From Blastocatellia bacterium (GTDB lineage: Bacteria; Acidobacteriota; Blastocatellia; Pyrinomonadales; Pyrinomonadaceae), in assembly GCA_003175865.1 (NCBI GenBank), contig PSRF01000103.1, forward strand, positions 1 through 10,792: a stretch of 10,792 nucleotides of DNA, read 5' to 3'. The first letter of the stretch is position 1, and each line of letters begins with the position of its first letter. Position numbers and translations under genes: made by a program. Below are positions 1 to 8,295 of the stretch, one piece after another. Under the pieces are notes generated by a model that was not told the DNA's origin, did not search any database, and was given only the letters and a program-made list of their open reading frames with translations.

Positions 1-3000
1 CAGACGATGCAAAGCTGCTCGAAATTGCAAAAGCTGGTATCGAAAACCTCAACACGCGACACGGGAGTCATCGTTTTCACTTGTTTCACCGCAAACGTCT
101 CTGGTGTGCTGGTGAAGGCTTATGGATGGGATGGGAACGCAAGCGTGGCAAACTCGAGGAGTTCAATCACTTACTACGTGGTTCGACGCGAACGAGTTTT
201 GTGGTTCAAACTGCCGAGACTAGTCTCCTCCAAACTGTCCGTTACGTAATCACCCTCGATTCCGATACTCAACTGCCGCGTGATGTTGCTCGCCGTCTGA
301 TTGGAACGGCGATTCATCCGCTGAACCGCGCAAAGATCGACCCGTCTGTAAACCGCGTGACTTATGGCTACGGAATTCTCCAACCTCGCGTCAGCATTTC
401 GTTGGAGAGCGCTTCGCGCTCAAAGTTTGTAAGCGTCTTTTCCGGCGCCAGTGGAATCGATCCATACACTACTGCCGTTTCTGACGTTTATCAGGACCTC
501 TTCGGCGAAGGCAGTTTCACCGGTAAGGGCCTCTACGACGTGGATGCGTTCCAAAGCACGCTTGAAAATCGAGTACCTGAAAACACCTTGCTGAGCCACG
601 ACTTGTTTGAGTCGCTGTTTGCGAGGGCCGCCCTCATTACTGAAATCGAGCTGTTGGACGACTACCCGTCATCCTATAGCGCTTATGCAAATCGTCTGCA
701 TCGTTGGACTCGGGGGGATTGGCAACTACTCCGTTGGCTACTACCAACGATCCCAGATTCGAACCGGCGAAGCGTCCGCAACCACTTACCTTTGATTGCG
801 AGATGGAAGATCTTTGACAACCTCAGAAGGAGTCTGGTTGCACCCACAGTCTTCCTCTGGATGTTGGCCTCGTGCACGATCTTTCCGGGCTCGGCTTTGA
901 GGTGGAATCTGCTCGTTCTTCTGACAATCGCCTTCCCAGTCTACCTACATGCCACCACTGGGCTTCTATCCCATCCGCGAGGGGTCCATTGGTCCAGTCA
1001 CTTTTGGACCATCTGGGGAGACTTGGGAACTAATACAGCCCAGGTAGCCCTCGCGTTCATTGTGCTACCGCATCAGGCGTATTTGATGAGCGATGCGATC
1101 GTCCGAACCTTGTATCGACTTGTCTCACGAAAGAGATTGTTGCAATGGGTGTCCGCTGCAGAAACTGAAAGATCTGCAAAACAGGATCTTGGTACAGCTG
1201 TCGGGTTCTTGTTGCCGGCTGAGATCCTGACGTTGTTGGCATTAGTCTTGACACTTCAAGTGAAGCCTGGCGCCTTGATAGTGCTCGCTGGACCGGCAAT
1301 TCTTTGGTTCCTCTCACCGCTGATGGCCTATGTACTGAGCAAACCACAATCACCCAAACGAAAATTACTCGACGCGAATGATGTTGAATTTGCGAGAGCA
1401 GTCGCACGTCGAACCTGGCGCTTTTTTGAAACGTTTGTTGGCACGGAAGACAACTGGTTACCGCCGGATAACTTTCAGGAAGATCCCGAGCCAGTTATTG
1501 CGCATCGCACCTCGCCAACCAATATTGGGCTTCTGTTCCTGGCAACAACATCTGCGCGCGACCTGGGCTATCTCTCAACGCTCCAGGTAGTCGAAAGATT
1601 CGAGTGCACTTTTGCAACTCTTAGGAAATTGTCCCGGCTTCATGGTCACTTTTTTAACTGGTATGACACCCGAACACTCGAACCTCTCTTGCCGCAGTAC
1701 ATCTCCACAGTCGATAGCGGCAATCTTGCAGGACACCTGATTGCCACCAGGCAAGGCTGCATAGAGCTTCCGGATCTGGAACTATTTGACGACCGGATAC
1801 TCGTCGGAATCGCCGATACGATCGACGCTGTTGCAATCGAGGCACGAAATCTGGGCAGCATTCGCCAGCGAACCGAAGTCGTCACTGTCAGACAACTGCA
1901 AGACGAAATAGAAGCCTGCCGGCGGCTGCTCGTCTCCAAAGTGCTGAACGACTTGCAATCGTGGTTTGTGGTTCTCGATTCGCTCTGCCGGCGAGCTTCA
2001 GAAATCGACGACATCGTTAACGCGTTGTCATATGAACATGGCGAAGTGAATTTCAAGGAGCTTCGTTGGTGGATCGGGGCGTTGTTACACCAGGCCAAGG
2101 GCTGGCAACGTGAAGCAGAGACACTTTGCACCTGGGGCAGACTGCTACCGCTCCTCTACAACGAACTCGGCGCCAGAAGCAGTGACCCCACGTGGGAACC
2201 AATACTTAAGACACTAAACCAGTTACCAAGGCTGGCTGATGTGCCGCAAGTGTGCGACACCGTATTGCTTAGATTGGCAGTATTGCAGCAGGTTGAATCT
2301 CCCGGGTGTTCACCCGAAACACTAGAACGTCTGACGCGCTCTCTTGAACAAGCGTCAAAATTCGCAGGAGAGCTACTTTCGCGCCTCAGTCGTTTGGCAA
2401 GTGATTGTGAACAATTGGCCGAAGGAATGGATTTCACTTTCCTGTTCGACAACGAACGCAAGCTGTTTCCTATCGGCTACAACGTTTCGGCTTCTCGTGT
2501 TGATGACTCCTACTACGATCTACTCGCCAGCGAAGCTCGGTTGGCCAGTTTTGTTGCGATTGCAAAAGGAGATGTTCCTCAAGAACACTGGTTCCGCATG
2601 GGTCGGCCATTGACCAAGTTCGATGGAGGCCGGGCTTTGATCTCATGGACTGGGACTATGTTTGAATACCTCATGCCACTACTGGTAATGCGGAATTATT
2701 CCGGCACACTCCTGGACGAAACTTACAAGAGCGTAATTCGACGTCAGATTGAGTACGGAAGTGAGCGAGGCGTTCCCTGGGGCATTTCTGAATCCGCTTA
2801 CAATGTTCGCGATCTCCAACTCAATTACCAGTACGGTCCGTTTGGCGTACCCGGACTAGGCTTGAAACGGGGCTTGATAGAAGACTTGGTGGTTGCTCCT
2901 TACGCCACCTTGCTGGCGGCAGAACTTGAACCTGACCAGGCGATGCGGAACCTTCGTCGTCTTCAGCAGTCAGGCATGCTCGGGCGCTATGGTTTTTACG

Positions 3001-6000
3001 AATCAATCGAATTCACCCGCGAACGGTTGCCGCAAGACCAGAAGAACGTGATCATCCGGACCTTTATGGCCCACCACCAGGGCATGAGCATGATTGCGCT
3101 GCTCAATACTCTTCAGGCGCTTCGCATGGAGAATCGTTTTCATTCCGACCCGAACGTACAAGCGACTGAACTAATACTTCAAGAGCGCGTGCCGATCGGT
3201 GTCCCTGCTGCGCATCCCCGCGCAGAAGAAGTGTTAACAGGACGCGTCCTTCAACCGGCAGAGGGAATGATTGCTCGTGTTTACGACACTCCAAACCTGG
3301 CGACACCTCGTACTCACTTACTATCAAACGGCACGTACAGTGTGATGATCACAACTGCCGGCGCTGGTTACTCACGGTGCAACGGAAACGCTGTTAGCCG
3401 TTGGCGTGAGGATGTCACGCGCGACCATTGGGGCTCATTTGTTTACCTGCGCGACGTTCGCAGCGGCGAAGTCTGGTCAGCCGGATACCAGCCGATCAGA
3501 AAGAGAGCTACCGCTTATCGAATTGCCTTTTCCGAAGACAAGGCAGACTTCCGCCGTGTAGATGCCGGCATAACCACGCGAATGGAAGTCGTGGTAAGCG
3601 CTGAGGACAACGCTGAAATTCGGCGTATCTCATTGACAAATACCTCGTCGCGTACTCGCGAGATTGAGTTGACTAGTTATTCTGAGATCGTTTTGACCGC
3701 CCCGCAGGCAGACGCTGCGCATCCAGCCTTCAGCAATCTGTTTATCGAGACGGAGTTTGTTTCTACTGAAAATGCCATTCTTGCCCATCGACGCCTTCGG
3801 TCGAGAGATGAAGAGCCTATCTGGGCCGTTCACGTCATCGTCGCTGAAAGTGATGCGGTTGGCGCTGTTCAATACGAAACTGATCGCGGACGGTTTCTCG
3901 GACGCGGGCGAACCGCCAGCAATCCGATTGCGATCATGGAAGACCGTCCATTGTCTAACACGACGGGAGCAGTGCTCGACCCAGTGTTTAGCTTGCGCAG
4001 ACGAGTGAGAATCGAGCCTAACCAAACAATCTCCTGCTCATTTACAACAGCTGTCGCAAAGACGCGTGAAGAAGCGCTGGCGTTGGCAGACAAGTACCAC
4101 GATCCGAATATCTTTGAACGCGAACTGCGGTTGTCATGGACCAAATCGCAAGTTGAAATGAGCCACCTCAAAACCGATGCAGAAGAAGCGCATCTATTTC
4201 AACGTCTGGCATCACGAATTATCTACTCCGATCCATCTTTGCGTCCGCGTCCACATGTCCTGGCACTCAACACAAAAGCTCAATCCAGTTTGTGGGCCCA
4301 CGGGATCAGTGGTGATTTGCCGATCATCATTGTGAGAATAGACAAGAGTTCCGATCTGGCAACGGTGCGCAAGATTATTAAAGGCCATGAGTATCTGCAC
4401 TTCAAGGGTTTGAAAGTTGATCTTGTCATCCTTAACGACAGCCCCACGACTTATCAGCAGCAACTCCACCGCGAATTGGAAAACCTCATTCGTACCGGCG
4501 GTTTGCAGGGTTTGCAGGACAAGCCCAGCGGAATTTATTTAAGACAGGCGGACCAGATGACTGATTCAGATCGCATTCTGCTTCACTCAGTGGCTCGCGC
4601 CGTTATCGTTTGCGACCGAGGTTCTTTAGAGGATCAACTCGAGTTTCGACCAGTTGAAGGACAAATGCCACCGCGCTTCGTTCCACGTTTGGCTTCGGCC
4701 GAGTATCCAGAGCACACGCCGACTCCAACCGAGCTGTCATTTTTCAATGGACTCGGAGGGTTCCATCAGGGCGGTCGTGAGTACGTAACCGTACTGGGCG
4801 CCGAGCAATGGACTCCTTTGCCGTGGGCCAATGTAATCGGCAACGAGGTGGACTTCGGATTTCAGGTCACTGAGACTGGTGGAGGCTATACCTGGTCTGT
4901 AAACAGTCGTGAAAACCGTTTGACACCGTGGTCTAACGATACTATTAGCGATCCGCCAGGTGAGATCATCTACTTGCGTGACGAGCAATCCGGAAGCACC
5001 TGGTCCGCGACCGCACTCCCAATCCGAGAGAAGGAGCCTTATGTCATCCGGCATGGCCAGGGCTACAGCGTGTTCGAGCATACCAGTCACGGTGTGTCGC
5101 AGGAGTTACTCGTCTTTGCACCTCTTGGGTCCGAGTTAAAAGTTTCTCTGTTCCGATTGCGCAATCGTACTAGCCGGAAGCGACACTTCTCAATATTCCT
5201 ATATGACGAACTTGTACTGGGTGTTCTACGTGATTCGTCAGCACCGTACTTGATAACTGAAATTGATCACGAGACTTCGACAATCTTTGCCCGCAATCCA
5301 TTCAACAATGAATTCGCAAATCGAGTCGCCTTTGTTGCCAGTAACGAACGACTCACAAGTGCTACCTGTGACCGCAAAGAGTTCATCGGTCGCAATGGTT
5401 CATTGGATCAGCCGGCCGCATTGGGCCGCATCGGGCTTGCCAATCGAGATGGAGCTGGACTTGATCCATGCGCGGCGCTTCACATTGAAGTCGAACTGTC
5501 ACCGCATGAAGGACGTGAATTTGCCTTTTTCATCGGAGAGGCTGATTCGAAGGAAGCTGCACAGTCAGTAATCCAGAAGTTCCGTCAACCTGGAGACGTA
5601 AACACCGCGTTTGAGCAAGTCGTTTCTTACTGGGACCGATTATTGGGAACTATCGAGGTGAAGACTCCCGATCCGGCTCTCGACCCGATGCTCAACAGAT
5701 GGCTGCTCTACCAGAGTCTGTCGTGTCGTATCTGGGCGCGCACCGCTTTCTATCAATCGGGCGGCGCATTTGGTTTTCGCGATCAGCTTCAGGATGTAAT
5801 GTCACTTGTCTACAGCAGTCCGGATGTTACGAGGAACCAAATTCTTTTAGCGAGCCGCCATCAATTCAAAGAAGGTGACGTACAACATTGGTGGCATCCG
5901 CCCACCGGTAGAGGAGTGCGAACACGAATATCAGACGACCTCTTATGGCTCCCTTTCGTCGCCAGTTTCTACGCCGACGTCACCGGCGACGAGAGCATAT

Positions 6001-7193
6001 TTGACGAGGTCGTTCCCTTTCTCGAACAACCCGAACTAAAGCCTGATGAAGATGATCGCTACATGGAGCCAACCGTCTCACAAGAAGTTGCTGATGTTTT
6101 TGAACACTGCGGGCGCGCTTTAGATAGAAGTTTGAAGACCGGTATCCACGACCTGCCATTAATGGGAAGCGGTGATTGGAACGATGGAATGAATCGAGTC
6201 GGAGACAAGGGAAAAGGCGAGAGCATCTGGCTAGGTTGGTTTCTCTACACAACGATCACTAACTTTCTTCCATACGTGCAAAAGCGCAGCGATCTCACGA
6301 GGACAAATCGCTACCGGCAACACTTGGCAAATTTGAAGGAGGCTTTGGAAGAGAACGGTTGGGACGGTGATTGGTATCGACGTGCGTATTTCGATGATGG
6401 TACTCCATTAGGTTCCTCGCAAAATCAAGAATGTCGCATCGACTCGATTGCACAATCGTGGTCTGTGATTTCGGGGGCTTCTGATAATTACAGAATGTCG
6501 CGAGCTATGGCTGCAGTTGAGCAATACTTGATTCGAAGAGGGGACGGTCTTGTCATCCTATTTACCCCACCATTCGACCAAAGCCCGATCGATCCCGGTT
6601 ATATCAAAGGGTATGTCCCCGGCGTTCGTGAAAACGGCGGCCAATATACACACGCTGCTATCTGGACCTTAATCGCCTTTTCAATGCTGGGCGACGGCGA
6701 CCGTGCCGGAGAGTTGTTTTCACTTCTAAATCCAATCAATCACTCGTCAACGCGCGCGGGCTTACACAAGTACAGGGTTGAGCCATATGTTGCCGCCGGT
6801 GATGTGTACGCTGTCCCTCCCCACACGGGGCGTGGAGGTTGGACCTGGTATACGGGCTCGGCAGGCTGGATGTATCGCGCCGGCCTGGAATCGATACTTG
6901 GCTTCCGCCTGCGTGCGAACAGGTTGATGATCGATCCTTGTGTGCCTAGGTGGTGGCGAGAGTTCGAAATCACTTACCGCCATGGCAACGCCGTCTACAG
7001 GATCAAGGTCGAGAACCCGATGGGTGTGAGCAAAGGGATTGCCAGCATGGAGCTTGACGGAGCTCCACAAACAAGATTAGAGATTCCGTTATCTGATGAA
7101 CCTCAACAACACACGGTCCGTGTCGTAATGGGCACGACAACAGAACGAGGAGAGCTAGCACAAGTCGAAACACTGAGGACGACGCAGCAGTAG
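1..7193 (+). CDS. ndvB: Cyclic beta-1,2-glucan synthase (NdvB/Cgs type), 5'-partial
   Basis: Inner-membrane enzyme that builds beta-1,2-glucan chains from UDP-glucose, cyclises them and trims chain length. The reading frame is open from base 3, so the ATG at 81 is internal; 2,396 residues are visible. Family members are about 2,800 residues, so roughly 430 or more N-terminal residues lie upstream. Domain order: a GT84 glycosyltransferase with LDSDTQLP (255-278; Asp codons 258 and 264), SHDLFE (594-611) and an RxxRW motif (693-707); about four to five membrane segments between 830 and 1340 (for example 903-968 and 1266-1338); a long linker; a glycoamylase-like domain (about 2490-3120, with SWTGTMFEYLMP at 2643-2678), the region assigned to cyclisation in this family; a first GH94-type beta-sandwich (about 3240-4080); LWAHGISGDLP (4290-4322); a second beta-sandwich (from LSFFNGLGGF, 4734); then a GH94 (alpha/alpha)6 phosphorylase-like domain with GSGDWNDGMN (6165-6194), whose WND aspartate (6183) is the expected general acid. 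The C-terminus looks complete. No frameshift seen. Identification is firm; the exact product is inferred from the family. Confidence 0.95.
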   Translation, partial: DDAKLLEIAKAGIENLNTRHGSHRFHLFHRKRLWCAGEGLWMGWERKRGKLEEFNHLLRGSTRTSFVVQTAETSLLQTVRYVITLDSDTQLPRDVARRLIGTAIHPLNRAKIDPSVNRVTYGYGILQPRVSISLESASRSKFVSVFSGASGIDPYTTAVSDVYQDLFGEGSFTGKGLYDVDAFQSTLENRVPENTLLSHDLFESLFARAALITEIELLDDYPSSYSAYANRLHRWTRGDWQLLRWLLPTIPDSNRRSVRNHLPLIARWKIFDNLRRSLVAPTVFLWMLASCTIFPGSALRWNLLVLLTIAFPVYLHATTGLLSHPRGVHWSSHFWTIWGDLGTNTAQVALAFIVLPHQAYLMSDAIVRTLYRLVSRKRLLQWVSAAETERSAKQDLGTAVGFLLPAEILTLLALVLTLQVKPGALIVLAGPAILWFLSPLMAYVLSKPQSPKRKLLDANDVEFARAVARRTWRFFETFVGTEDNWLPPDNFQEDPEPVIAHRTSPTNIGLLFLATTSARDLGYLSTLQVVERFECTFATLRKLSRLHGHFFNWYDTRTLEPLLPQYISTVDSGNLAGHLIATRQGCIELPDLELFDDRILVGIADTIDAVAIEARNLGSIRQRTEVVTVRQLQDEIEACRRLLVSKVLNDLQSWFVVLDSLCRRASEIDDIVNALSYEHGEVNFKELRWWIGALLHQAKGWQREAETLCTWGRLLPLLYNELGARSSDPTWEPILKTLNQLPRLADVPQVCDTVLLRLAVLQQVESPGCSPETLERLTRSLEQASKFAGELLSRLSRLASDCEQLAEGMDFTFLFDNERKLFPIGYNVSASRVDDSYYDLLASEARLASFVAIAKGDVPQEHWFRMGRPLTKFDGGRALISWTGTMFEYLMPLLVMRNYSGTLLDETYKSVIRRQIEYGSERGVPWGISESAYNVRDLQLNYQYGPFGVPGLGLKRGLIEDLVVAPYATLLAAELEPDQAMRNLRRLQQSGMLGRYGFYESIEFTRERLPQDQKNVIIRTFMAHHQGMSMIALLNTLQALRMENRFHSDPNVQATELILQERVPIGVPAAHPRAEEVLTGRVLQPAEGMIARVYDTPNLATPRTHLLSNGTYSVMITTAGAGYSRCNGNAVSRWREDVTRDHWGSFVYLRDVRSGEVWSAGYQPIRKRATAYRIAFSEDKADFRRVDAGITTRMEVVVSAEDNAEIRRISLTNTSSRTREIELTSYSEIVLTAPQADAAHPAFSNLFIETEFVSTENAILAHRRLRSRDEEPIWAVHVIVAESDAVGAVQYETDRGRFLGRGRTASNPIAIMEDRPLSNTTGAVLDPVFSLRRRVRIEPNQTISCSFTTAVAKTREEALALADKYHDPNIFERELRLSWTKSQVEMSHLKTDAEEAHLFQRLASRIIYSDPSLRPRPHVLALNTKAQSSLWAHGISGDLPIIIVRIDKSSDLATVRKIIKGHEYLHFKGLKVDLVILNDSPTTYQQQLHRELENLIRTGGLQGLQDKPSGIYLRQADQMTDSDRILLHSVARAVIVCDRGSLEDQLEFRPVEGQMPPRFVPRLASAEYPEHTPTPTELSFFNGLGGFHQGGREYVTVLGAEQWTPLPWANVIGNEVDFGFQVTETGGGYTWSVNSRENRLTPWSNDTISDPPGEIIYLRDEQSGSTWSATALPIREKEPYVIRHGQGYSVFEHTSHGVSQELLVFAPLGSELKVSLFRLRNRTSRKRHFSIFLYDELVLGVLRDSSAPYLITEIDHETSTIFARNPFNNEFANRVAFVASNERLTSATCDRKEFIGRNGSLDQPAALGRIGLANRDGAGLDPCAALHIEVELSPHEGREFAFFIGEADSKEAAQSVIQKFRQPGDVNTAFEQVVSYWDRLLGTIEVKTPDPALDPMLNRWLLYQSLSCRIWARTAFYQSGGAFGFRDQLQDVMSLVYSSPDVTRNQILLASRHQFKEGDVQHWWHPPTGRGVRTRISDDLLWLPFVASFYADVTGDESIFDEVVPFLEQPELKPDEDDRYMEPTVSQEVADVFEHCGRALDRSLKTGIHDLPLMGSGDWNDGMNRVGDKGKGESIWLGWFLYTTITNFLPYVQKRSDLTRTNRYRQHLANLKEALEENGWDGDWYRRAYFDDGTPLGSSQNQECRIDSIAQSWSVISGASDNYRMSRAMAAVEQYLIRRGDGLVILFTPPFDQSPIDPGYIKGYVPGVRENGGQYTHAAIWTLIAFSMLGDGDRAGELFSLLNPINHSSTRAGLHKYRVEPYVAAGDVYAVPPHTGRGGWTWYTGSAGWMYRAGLESILGFRLRANRLMIDPCVPRWWREFEITYRHGNAVYRIKVENPMGVSKGIASMELDGAPQTRLEIPLSDEPQQHTVRVVMGTTTERGELAQVETLRTTQQ

Positions 7194-7221
7194 CTACAAA
7201 AGATCCCGATATAGTTCCGAG

Positions 7222-7248
7222 AAAAACCACGGGCTTGAAGCTTGTGGT
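7222..7248 (-). terminator. Intrinsic terminator after the GH2 relic
   Basis: Read on the minus strand, a 9-bp stem (ACCACAAGC / GCCCGTGGT, two G-T wobbles) with a TTCAA loop at 7248-7226 is followed at once by TTTTT (7226-7222). This is a classic Rho-independent terminator, beginning two bases after the ancestral GH2 stop codon (TGA at 7252-7250). On the plus strand the same stem lacks a T-tract, so it would be a poor terminator for the glucan synthase gene ending at 7193. Confidence 0.7.
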
Positions 7249-7249
7249 C

Positions 7250-7637
7250 TCACAAGTTCTTGAAGAACTCGCGATGCACCTCAGCGATAAACTCTGGGTT
7301 CACCTTCGGCCCGCGGTCGTACGTCAACAGCCTTGATCTCCTGCTCGATGTCCGTCAACTGTGTATAGCAAAAACCCGCTAGAAACTTCAGAGACGAAAT
7401 GCCTCGCATCAAATCCCTGTACTTCCCGGCTAACTCCTCAGGTGTTTTGAATGAATCATAAAACTGGTAGAGGAGATCCCGCTTCTCTGGCGGCAACTCG
7501 GTAGGAACCGCCAGAAAGCCTCCAACCTCCGAAAGCACAATCGGCTGTCCTCGATATTTCGAACCACGCGCGAACAAAGGCTTCTCGCCCACCCAGACCT
7601 TCAGCGGCAGCTGACCGTTATCCAGTGTCTCTGCATA
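7250..7637 (-). pseudogene. GH2 glycosidase C-terminal relic, truncated and frameshifted
   Basis: Remnant of a glycoside hydrolase family 2 gene (beta-galactosidase/beta-glucuronidase-like). Minus-strand translation from 7637 gives LPLKVWVGEKPLFARG, YRGQPIVLSEVGGF and AGFCYTQLTDIEQEI, the typical end of the catalytic barrel; the Glu of LSEVGG is in the position of the GH2 nucleophile. After EI, the family usually continues NGLLTYDRRPK. Here the frame is lost near 7326-7336: the DNA is two bases shorter than a codon-matched NGLLTYD stretch, and the original frame runs into a premature TGA at 7283-7281. In the next frame the true ending resumes as PKVNPEFIAEVHREFFKNL and stops at 7252-7250. Upstream, an in-frame TGA (7640-7638) ends the similarity, so perhaps 450 or more residues of the enzyme are gone. 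A GTG at 7592 could start a 103-residue ORF, but it would lack most of the fold. Very likely dead. Confidence 0.85.
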
Positions 7638-7730
7638 TCAAAGGTTCGCTACTTTGCGTTTGTTGTCCTTTTACAGTTCACCCATTGGGGCTTTGTCAGT
7701 CACTCTTTGTAACCGATAAAAGTCGTTGTC

Positions 7731-7796
7731 CAGTCGCGAGTTCAAAGCGACTGAAGGTCTCAGTCGAACGAGACACTTTCGGTAAACGGCGAAGTG
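7731..7796. repeat. Run of three adjacent hairpins
   Basis: Three stem-loops follow one another: CAGTCGC (7731-7737) with GCGACTG (7747-7753), a perfect 7-bp stem with a 9-nt loop; GTCTC (7757-7761) with GAGAC (7770-7774), 8-nt loop; and CACTTTCG (7774-7781) with CGAAGTG (7790-7796), seven pairs with one bulge. The clustering suggests a structured transcript or a palindromic element. It does not fit a tRNA: there is no standard T-arm or acceptor stem. Confidence 0.35.
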
Positions 7797-7986
7797 AAAA
7801 CGGATCTGATTGAGTAGCTCAATCTTCGCCTTGAATCGATACAGACGTTACAGTGGCTCCGTTGCCTTATAAGTCGTTTTCAATGCTTTCTTTTTAGACG
7901 CACTCGTGAGTGGCAATAGCGATGCCATCACTAATTTAAGACAGACTCCGACGCTCAAAAATATCTGACCACAAACTTTTATCTGA

Positions 7987-8026
7987 CTCCCGCAACAGGA
8001 TCGCCATCTGCGGGAGACAGGTGGCG
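7987..8026. repeat. Two overlapping, mutually exclusive hairpins
   Basis: Stem A pairs CTCCCGCA (7987-7994) with TGCGGGAG (8009-8016), a perfect 8-bp stem with a 14-nt loop. Stem B pairs CGCCATCTG (8002-8010) with CAGGTGGCG (8018-8026), nine pairs including one T-G wobble, with a 7-nt loop. The two share 8009-8010, and stem B's left arm and loop overlap stem A, so only one can form. Just before them, TATCTGAC occurs twice (7962-7969 and 7980-7987). This may be a short interspersed palindromic element or a folded RNA; no function is shown. Confidence 0.45.
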
Positions 8027-8126
8027 GGCACCGCGTTCTTGTTTGACCCGAACTCGATGAGCTTTAGATGAATTGTGTCTCAGTACAAACACAAAACTCA
8101 CTCGACAGTTTTGTAAGAACTTGCGG

Positions 8127-8154
8127 CATTGTCCTTGCTGCATTGTCCTTGCTG
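8127..8154. repeat. 14-bp perfect tandem duplication
   Basis: The unit CATTGTCCTTGCTG occurs twice head to tail (8127-8140 and 8141-8154), immediately abutting the left arm of the large inverted repeat. It looks like a recent slippage or repair scar. Confidence 0.8.
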
Positions 8155-8266
8155 AATGTCCGATAAGTTTGAGCTTGTCGGTAAGATGCGACGGCAAAGT
8201 CACTGTGACTTCAGTTGAGGTTGAGCTTAGTGGAAGTAACGACAAGCTGAAGCTTAACGGACATTC
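8154..8266. repeat. 113-bp imperfect inverted repeat (MITE/REP-like)
   Basis: The left arm 8154-8180 (begins GAATGTCCG, ends AGCTTGTCG) matches the reverse complement of the right arm 8240-8266 at 24 of 27 positions, with a 59-base spacer. Both arms, read outward from the centre, encode the same peptide core DKLKLxGHS, simply because they are inverted copies. No transposase and no clear target-site duplication are visible. The right end lies only 29 bases before the start codon at 8296, so it could form part of that gene's promoter region or leader. It may be a non-autonomous miniature element or a genome-specific palindromic repeat. Confidence 0.6.
8197..8211. promoter_or_regulatory. 15-bp palindrome, possible operator
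   Basis: AAGTCACTGTGACTT is a perfect dyad (7-bp arms around one central base) lying near, but not exactly at, the middle of the larger inverted repeat and about 85 bases before the start codon at 8296. The form suits a dimeric regulator's site, but no regulator gene is nearby and no promoter could be assigned, so function is speculative. Confidence 0.3.
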
Positions 8267-8295
8267 GGATATTCAAAACAGAAGGAGCGGAAACA

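Larger units (their letters stand above)
7638..8295. other. Structured intergenic region without a credible gene
   Basis: About 660 bases separate the GH2 relic from the next real gene. Short ORFs occur on both strands (for example a cysteine-rich 62-codon frame from 7625 and an 88-codon TTG-start minus frame ending at 7979), but none has a convincing ribosome site or recognisable protein features. The stretch holds several hairpins, a short tandem duplication and a large inverted repeat, listed separately. I see no clear sigma-70 promoter; a weak TTGACC at 8043-8048 lacks a good -10 partner. It may be relic DNA left when the GH2 gene was truncated, later colonised by small palindromic elements. 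Confidence 0.6.

Noticed and set aside
81..83. ATG at 81 as the start of the glucan synthase
   Set aside because: The same frame is open to the window edge, and residues before it continue the protein naturally; the family needs several hundred more N-terminal residues.
1646..2131. 161-codon minus-strand ORF inside the glucan synthase
   Set aside because: Shadow of a strongly supported gene; serine-rich, low-information translation.
7625..7813. 62-codon plus-strand ORF
   Set aside because: Cysteine-rich, no ribosome site, no family resemblance, partly over the GH2 relic and the hairpin cluster.
7848..7928. 26-codon minus-strand ORF (MASLLPLTSASKKK...)
   Set aside because: Too short and no ribosome site; a slight likeness to the start of the 88-codon frame may reflect shared repeat DNA or chance.
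8043..8071. Possible promoter TTGACC with TAGATG or AGATGA
   Set aside because: The -10 matches consensus at only about half of its positions, and it lies over 200 bases from the nearest gene start.
7979..8245. 88-codon minus-strand ORF
   Set aside because: TTG start without a ribosome site, and it runs through the inverted repeat and the alternate hairpins; looks like translated repeat DNA.
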